Assembly: GCF_901709675.1 (NCBI RefSeq)
Contig: NC_051106.1
Location: 2,736,001 to 2,800,000 of the forward strand
Reading direction: 5' to 3'
DNA: 64,000 nucleotides
From: Syngnathus acus
Lineage: Eukaryota > Chordata > Actinopteri > Syngnathiformes > Syngnathidae
Shown here: positions 52,001 to 61,000 of the stretch, in pieces
How the letters are laid out: every line of letters begins with the position of its first letter
Position numbering within the stretch: the first letter of the stretch is position 1
The notes under the pieces: generated by a model
Told to the model about the DNA's origin: nothing
Database searches by the model: none
The model's input: the letters and a program-made list of their open reading frames with translations, nothing else
Translations under genes and position numbers: made by a program

Positions 52001-55000
52001 TGGATTCTAGCGGAACGGCGCCACCTCCCCTTCGACTATTTGATTTATGAGGGCAGGTCTACTTTTACTGAGCTTTGGAATGATTGCACCACAGTTGTCC
52101 ACTATTGGACAGATAAATCTTGTCCCAACAGCTGGCCCCAGTTCTCTTGCTCTTTTGACTAGTTTCATACAAGCAAAGAAAAAAAGCAATCTCCAAGCAC
52201 AGCTTGTTTGTTGTTTGTCCTCCATTTTCCATCCCCCCCATCCATGTTTTCTTGTTTACTTCATCTAAGATGGGCCATCACAACTCCTCATTAGATGATG
52301 GATGTGTTTCATCTGCAAAAGAATCCGTGCTGTATGTAGAACGCCTTCATTGAAGTATTAGTGACAATCGAGACGTCTTTGACAGCTTTGAGTTAGTTCT
52401 GTTTGTTTTTGTTCAACACAAACCCTTCGGACGTAGAATTGACGTCGCAGAACTGATGAGACGGCAGCATATTTGTATCATGTTTAATGAAAAGGGCAAA
52501 TCTTGTGTATTTGCATGTGGCATACTTTCTTTGGATTTATTATTTAAGTCTTTTGTTGTTCAACGACTTCCTCCCAACCCAATTGAATCTTTTCTGCAGA
52601 TACCTTTGGATGAACTAAGCAGTGATTCGAAAAAACTTGAAACTTGTTGATCACATGGAATGGTCCGAGAGTTTTTCAAAGACCAAGCATTATTCTAATT
52701 TTTTTATGCAAACTAATAAAAGGATGTTAGGTGTAAAGACAATTGTTTACATTCCTGCCCCGTTTCCTCAATGACCTTGCAGCCTCCCATTTTTGAGTCA
52801 GCCATTCCTCTGTTTGGTCGTACCAGCCAGAACAGTCTACATTGTACTGCTGCTATTGAGGCGCAGTACTGATGCTCCACGCCGCTTCAGTTTTCAGCTC
52901 TCTGGAAATTATACGTAAATGTCACATGTCTAAATGAGAGGAAAAATTTGAGGGCAAGCGGACTGAGTATTCGGGATGCTAGAGAGACAGACAGGCAGAG
53001 GGATGCATGAGATGCCGGGAGAGAGCGGACAAGCCAAGAGGCCGGGAAGTCCGTTCGGGATTGTGATGCAAGACAATCTCACAACCGCCGACAGTATGCA
53101 GTACAGGAGCAACATGTCGGATAACGTTTTGCCCCAAGGACTCAAGACTAGATTTGTTTTTGACCTGGCCTAAGAGGGTGAGCAAAATCAACCTGAAAAG
53201 TGGAAGGGAAGTCAATATTTTACTGTTTGCTGTCGGTGTCCATTGGGCTGTGCACAGTTTTTGTGGCGGCACTATGCCGACATCCAGGGTAGGCGGGCTG
53301 CGTAGGAAAGGATGCTCCCTGGCCAGAAGAACACAGCGGCAGGCCACGGCAGCATGGAGGCTGCTCTACAGGTTGCTCTTCATGGTGAGCACAGAGGATA
53401 AATACTGATTTAAATGCTTCTTTTTTTTTTTTTTTTAAGTTTTCATTTTAAATTCTTTGTTTATGTACTTTTTTTAATGTTTGTTTTAGCAGGTGTCAGT
53501 TTAAAAGGAAACAAGTAGTCCCCTGTCACACTTAGGCTTGGCGATGTCTTTTCAAAATGAACTTTGGAGACAAGAAGCAAAAAGAGGCAGAAACATGCCT
53601 GAGCTGTCAGCTGTCAGTGAGAAAAAAACCTACAGTGCTGCCAGGCTATTCGCCGCCGCTGCACTTAATGGTTTATTTGTGCTAGCTGTCAGGCTGTGTT
53701 GGTCGAGTTGTTGTGAGGCAATCACATTTTCTCAGTTGTGGTGTGGTGGGGTCCTCTCTCTCTCTCTCACTCACTCACTCTCTTCTTGTCATGCTCCAAG
53801 GAAGCTCTATAAGAATTTGGGCACAGTCCTGGGGCTGCATTCCCATCCTTCCTGTCAAGCTTATGATAAATTTCTCCCAATCCTCTGCGCCCCTCATTAT
53901 CATGCATGCGTGTGACTTGAGCTTGATTGCATATCCTTTGTGTTTGCCAAAATTAAGTCAGTGACAGTGTGCCACCGGACATACACACATTCCTGCTTGT
54001 GGGCTTCCATTTCCCCATGGCTCAGACAAATGGCCTCTGTGACCGTTATCAGTCTCCACAAGCGCTCTCTCGTTAAAGGCTACCGGGCGTCTTGATGAAT
54101 ATGTCGTTCTGATATCCTTCAACCTCCTGTATTTCCTTCAGGCAATCTTCCCCCGTCCTCCTCCCTGATTGAATATTGTGTCGATGTGCAGAGCTGTGGG
54201 CGGCTGCAGCATCGTTCCTATTTATCGTATACTGTGCGCCAATGGCTGCGGCCCAATATATTTTTGTGGAGGATTGAGAACGTTACAGCATTATAGATAG
54301 TCAATGTCAGAATATAGTATTGTCAAGTTTCCCAGCAGTTAAGAGGTCAAAGTAGATATGTATGTAGTATAAATGATGTATGTGTAAATAAAACGGTGTT
54401 GACTTCTCCACCAGGCAGAGGAACTACTTTGCATCGGAGCACACGAGAAATGTCTGCATGACATGACATGCATTATTTGTACTGTCTGTTGTCTAATGTT
54501 TCTGCAGATAGATAAAATTCTCTGGGCTTCATGTGTGGCAGGAAACAGATGTCATATAAGATCTCTGCCAAGGAGCTACAAATTCAATATTTAGTATTGA
54601 TGCATGAAACACGGGCAAAACGGTTAAAATTATCATCACGCACTCGTTTTCAAGTCTGGGTGGACCTTTGCTCTGAGAAATGCCTCGCAAGCAGACCCTT
54701 CAGAATTTTAATTGAAGCTCCTTAGTATAATTATATGTAATAATAATTGCGCGTGAGCAGTTCATGCCTCCTATCAGTAGGCATGCCGACACTCGTAAAA
54801 AATAAGCTCAAACCAAGCAGGGCCAAAAAAGAACCAGTGCACGTCCTCGTCTTCCATCATAGTGTCTTTCAAACTGTCACAGCCACATTTAGGAGCACCT
54901 CTGGGAGAGGCCATGCTACAATGAGCCAGCTGATGAGTGTGGACTCCTTGCAGGGTGAGGGGTGGTGCATTTAAAGCTGACGCTGCTCGATGTGTTTTTA

Positions 55001-58000
55001 AGTGCTGAATGACTCGGACAAGCTTAAACACACACTTAATGAGTGACGCCCGCAGTGTGGTCTGTGCACACGACTTTACAGTCTTCAGCCGTGAGGTCCT
55101 CCTAAACGCTTACATGTGCAATATTTGCAAGATCTACCCACCCACACGGGCACACACAAGAAGGCAGAGTGCTGACCACGGCGGTCCTCCCACTCACTGT
55201 GTCAGTGTGCTACAAACTCGAACCCCCGAGGTGACCTTTCCAACAGGGAATCAGCTTCTGGCGTGACCAAGGAAGCTTCTTGACAATAATGTCAGACTCG
55301 TTGTCTGAGTAGGATGTGCTTGGAATGCACTCCAAAGCACTGACACTATTTTTGGCTTGAAATCTAACCATAATTGATGCTGCAGTCAAGACTGGCGCTA
55401 ATGATGAAATGTTTTGCTTTTACATAGTTGTTCTCCAAAGACGTTAAGAGGTTGATTTTGATGAAGTGTACTCACAAATGACAAATCACTTGAAGTGCTC
55501 GCAATATAATGGGAAAGTGGCATCAGCCACTTTGTCACTCTGAGATAATTTCCCCTATTTTCTCTATATACAGAACAAGCCACTCAAAATTCATTTTCTA
55601 AGTTTTAGTTTCTTTTACAGCGACCTGGCAGTATGGGTTTAGACATTCTATGCGTACATCAGTCCTATATCATGCATGATAATTTAACAAAGTTAATGAT
55701 CCTCCTGAGAATGAGAAGAGCACCATTTTTTTCTGCTTCCATGTACATAAATAGCTACAAATTAATAATACAATAACAAACTATTCGGATCTTACACCCT
55801 GTTAATTTTTCGTCAGTTGTTAAAGGCATCACGGCAGCAATATCTAGTCCCATCCTCACCAACATAATTATGCGCTATAATGTCTTTGATGCAAAGTTAA
55901 TTAGAATACAATAGAGTAGACTTGTGGGATATACTTGGCAGGTACATTGTACACATTTTTATTTTATAACTTTGTAGTTAACATGCGAGGAATGTGCTAC
56001 TCAGTGAATTTTTGATTCAACACTTATTTCATTAGATTGTACAGCCATACCAAATGTTGTCTTTATGTCCTTATACAAATGTATGATTACTATTTTATCC
56101 TAATAAAAAAAAAAGTCAATTTTTTTTCTTGCATTACATTACAGAGTGTGGAAACAGTATGCAACCTGTACCAGTCCTTCCAGGAGGGAAAAGGTTCAGC
56201 CACTGGCGGCCCGATGGAGGACACCAAGGAGCCTCCAATGAAGCAGGCCGGCGATTTAGCTCCAGGCTCCAGGGGAGATGGCACTCTTCTCCGACCCTGC
56301 CACAAGCATATGAGTGGCACGGAGCGCTTACGCAAGGTCATCCAGGAACTGGTCGACACAGAGAAATCCTATGTGAAGGTGAAAATTTATTAGTTTGATC
56401 TGATTTAATCATCTGGTAAGGTTAGAAGCTGATTTAGGCTTTGGAATTTTATGCTTGGATATATTTGGCACACAACAAGTGCGGCTCTACATAGAGCACC
56501 TCCTACTCATCCTCTTCCCATCACTCTTGTTCCCCAGCATGACCTTTTCCTTCCTGACACCCATTGAACAACCAGATCTTCTTGTCTCAGCGATGCGACA
56601 TACTCATTTCTTCTGCCCTGTCTTCTTCATCTTCTCATTTTTCATTAACTCCCGTACATCGTTTCTCTACAGTCGTATTTTGTAGCCAAGGCGAATGCAT
56701 TTTTAACGTGCTTTGGCACAGGTTAATGTCTGCGTGCAACTTGTGCTGTAGCTTTGTAAAGAAGGCGCTCATAAATCTAACCGAATGAGAATATGCCCAT
56801 TGATACCAAGACAAGCAACTATTTGGGGAGGGGGGGGGGGGGGGGGTTGTTAAACAGAAGCTCGTAGTAGACTTGGAGGTCAAATTGGCAAAATGAGAAT
56901 TGTTGTTTTTTTAAAATGAGAAATACGTATTCTTTCCACTAACCTTTTTTTTTTGGGCTTTTCTGTGCAGGACCTGGCTTGCTTGTTCGAGATCTACCTT
57001 AAACCCCTACAAAATGAATCTTTCCTTACGCTGGATGAGGTAGGTGGCCAGAATGTGTGTGCGTATTGGTAAACACAAAAAAGGTGTTGAGGCCAAATAC
57101 AGCATGAAATGCATTAAATGTTTATTACCCCGTGGCGATGAGGATAAACCTGCACAGGCCATATCTTTCTCATTACTTCTGTGAATGCCTGCCGGACAAA
57201 TTAACATCCCCCATACTATGACCTTCCCAAAGGGACGTGCCTGTGAAGGCCACCTTTTCAACCCACCTCATATACTGCAGCATAGGACGAAAAACCTTTA
57301 ATTGTTGCCCCAAGGAGAAGTGGGATTTAGTCCATTGTACTTCACGCGCACGTGTGAGTTATTGCTCCAATTGTTAGGTGTTGATAAAATGGAGACATAA
57401 TGGATTTCAACAATTGGTAGCAACGAGCAGAGAGCGCAATTTCACTGCTCTCGCTATAACAGGCTGGTGGAAAATATATCAGGGTCCATAACATTGCTAC
57501 CGTTATCATTTAAGTTAAGAAGTTCCAGCTACTCGACTCTCATTATATGCATGCCATCTCAAATATACATTAACCAACAAATAAATAGCCCATGATTTTT
57601 TTTTCTCGAAAGTCAATAAACGTCTTCGGTGCTTAAGTTGACCTCTCCAGTACCCATCAAGCAAACATTCTTTATCTCTTCAGCAACTATTTCCAATTTC
57701 TGTACTGCATCTGTAGCTGTTTTTTCGGATCTCCGTGGGCACCAGAACTCGAGCGCGAACCTCGACAGCTGCCCTATAACTGCCGAGCACGAACAAAATA
57801 AAAATATTCCGTGGAAGCGCTCTTCTCATGTCAACACATTTCTTGTGCCCTTGTGATTTTTATTTCTGGGAATACATTAAGTATTGGTATTTTTTACCAG
57901 TTTTGTCAGTGACCTCAAACGTAGAAGGTTTCTTCCAGATAAACTGGTCGATGGGCCGGGCCAAATTAATAGACTATAATGAGATACTCGGAAGTCTCCC

Positions 58001-61000
58001 GGACACAAAACGGACAAGGTCGCATTATCCCCTGAATGGCTTTTAATGAAGGGTGCGTTGACCCCAGATGTATGTGTCAGAGCGGGAGAATGTCGAAGCG
58101 TGCGTGTATGTGTGTGTGTTACATTTATAACAGGGCCATTGCTTGTTCCTTAAGTGCCTTTGTAAGTGATGAAGGCATCAGAGTGGAGGTTTTACTGCAC
58201 TCCAGGGTGCCTGTCTGACTTACTGTTATGAATTACAAGCTATCTTGGCCTCCTCCCATTCCCTCACTCCGTCTCATACTTCACTTCACCCGCAATTCTT
58301 CACCTTTCCGTATTCCCCCCCCCAGATGGAGAGTCTGTTCGGCAGTCTGCCAGAGATGTTAGACTTCCAGAAGGTCTTCTTGCAGACGCTGGAAGAAAGG
58401 ATTGCTTCCTCCCCTGACTTCAGCACGCTCGAGACGCCTTCCCAGTTCAAGGTTAGAGTCTGTTCTTTTTGAACAAATGGCCAAAGAGTTCAGGTAGATA
58501 TCACTCAGTTGGACTTATTGAGCCACCTCTGTAAGACGAAGGTGTCAACACTGAATGTTTGAGGTTGATAAATAATTGAGATGGCGAGGCACGAGGTTTG
58601 CCGGCTGATTTATAGGCTTGACATGACGCGGCGCGGGGGTCTATCGATCGCGGCGGTGGTTCACTGGTTAGATTGCGAGGTGTTGAGAGCGGCCGAGAGG
58701 TTCGGTGAGAGGGAGGATGGGGCGATCCGTCGGGCTCCCAAGAGGAGGGAGGTTGGGAGTGTTCCGATCACAATTTCACATGTTCACACGTTCTTTATTT
58801 ATGCATTGTGCACTCACCTCTTCTATTTGTCACTTCACAGAAGCTTCTGTTTTCTCTCGGGGGTTCCTTCCTGTACTACGCTGACCATTTCAAGCTCTAC
58901 AGTGGCTTCTGTGCAAACCACATCAAGGTCCAGAAAGTTCTGGAGAGAGGTACGACATATTTATTTATAAGGCTGTCACAAACAACACACAAGCACGATT
59001 TTAGGAATAGGTAGCACTTTCAAAAAGATCACTTTTGGTTCTAGGTTCTTAAGATTCAGATTACATTTTGGGCTCCAAAAATGTAAACAGAAAAATCCTG
59101 GCTCTCCATCTGCTAACTCAGCATCCTTGCACCTGTGTTGCATCAGCACCCCTCACAGCACTCCACAGTCCAAGGTGGGAGGGGCGGGGCCTGTTTGAGT
59201 TGCAAGAAGGGAGACGGGATTCATTCTCCATGGCTACATCACAAAAAAAGATAATACCCCCCTTTACAAAAAAAAGAAGGCCTTAACATTTGGCTAACCT
59301 TTAAATTAACCTCCTAAATACGACAATCACCTTCTAAATTTAAAGCATGTGCAGTGTGCCCTCGACAACCCGTGAAATATATCCATGCATCTTCCCCCTT
59401 AAATGTGAAAGAGTAGACATTTCAAAATGATTTATGCTGGCCTTTCCAGCACAATTTGGCAGCGCTTTCCACAACTCTAAGAGGGTGAGCTCCTTTGCCA
59501 CCAAGGTTGGAGGAGGGTGATGGGTCACTTTGCCCCATTTTCAGAATTGCATGGCACATTTCTCAGGGTAAGCTGCTGGGCATTTAATAGGATTAGACAG
59601 TCTCTAATGGGTCAGCAAGAGGAAGCGGGGCATTACATGCTGTTTATTTGGTGCAAGGATTGCGAGCAACACGTAAATGCACGCAAGGAAATAGTTTAAT
59701 TTAACTATTTCGATTGCATTTATTTATATATTTATATTGCATTTTGTATTAATAAATACAATTTTGTTAAAAACAACAGCAGGTATTTTCCTATAAAGAC
59801 CTTTATTGCACTAACCCGTGTGTACACACTCATGGGATTTTTTTTTTTTAATGCAATAAAAAGCAGTGATGACCACCTTTACATCAGAACTGTATCCACA
59901 GCCTATTCTGTAATTATATTACAATAGGTCCACATTATGAGAATAACACAGTCAAGTAATTGTATAGCGCAGCACTGAAAAGTGGAATTAAAAAACAAAC
60001 TCGAGTTGTGACTCAGTGTGATGCAGAACACGCCACAGCCTGGTCACATCCAGTTGATCCAAGGACACACAGTGAGGTCTGTCAAGCCTATGCAAAGAAA
60101 TAGATGTCTATCTCTGCCGCCATCATGCCACAGGCAAGCATCCTTGTTTATTTGTCGACTCGCTAATTGCCTGCCAATTAGTCAGGGAGGTGTCGACTGA
60201 GCTCCCTGTCTGCAGCTGGCGGTGTCATAATGAATACATTAATGGCCCCCCACGATGCGAGCATGTTGCTCAAGGAAAAGATTTGCCCTCTATTATCAAT
60301 TATATTCTCCTCTATTCTGAAGGCTGTGGCAGAAGTGTTTTCTCATTATTTCTCCTGCAGTATGAAGTCAGATATGTGTTTTTAGTTTCAAAACAAGGAG
60401 AAGCATACACTAACACTACCCCCTGCTGGTGTTGTGACTCTGCACCTTGGTCATACCTGATCTTGCCAAATAAATAAAACAGCCTCTAATTTGCAATTCG
60501 CTCTTGATTTGTTTTAAAGCCAAGACCGATCGGGCCTTCAAAGAATTTTTGGATGCAAGAAATCCCACCAAGCAGCACTCCTCCACCCTGGAGTCCTATC
60601 TGATTAAACCAGTGCAAAGAGTTCTCAAGTACCCCCTGCTGCTCAGGGAGCTGGTCTCCCTCACCGACGCCAACAGCGAAGAGCACTACCACCTCACAGG
60701 TAGGCTTATCGACTTCAATATAAACAATCGGACTGTATTGCATCGAGTTGATCGCTGCTAAGAATTTGTTTTGTTTGGCGCATGGTGCAGAGGCGCTGAG
60801 GGCCATGGAGAAGGTGGCGAGCCACATCAATGAGATGCAGAAAATCTACGAGGATTACGGCTCGGTCTTTGATCAACTTGTTACCGAGCAGGCCAGCCAT
60901 GATAGAGAGGTACGCGCTCAAATCTTATAAGCCGCCCCAGTAGGAATGACTAGCCGCCTGAAAATTAAAAGTCAAATTGAATATTCCCACACACATTTGT

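Larger units (their letters stand above)
48326..56144. other. tiam2 intron region with candidate alternative exons
   Basis: 7.8 kb between the linker exon and the DH exon. It contains a T22 run (49313-49334), an interspersed-repeat fragment (50376-50484), and candidate exons at 50528, 51195 and 53274, all listed separately. The rest shows nothing recognisable. Confidence 0.6.

Noticed and set aside
58657-58709. tRNA gene suggested by A-box and B-box-like motifs
   Set aside because: No acceptor stem, anticodon arm or T-arm pairing can be drawn from the flanking sequence; only box-like similarity remains.
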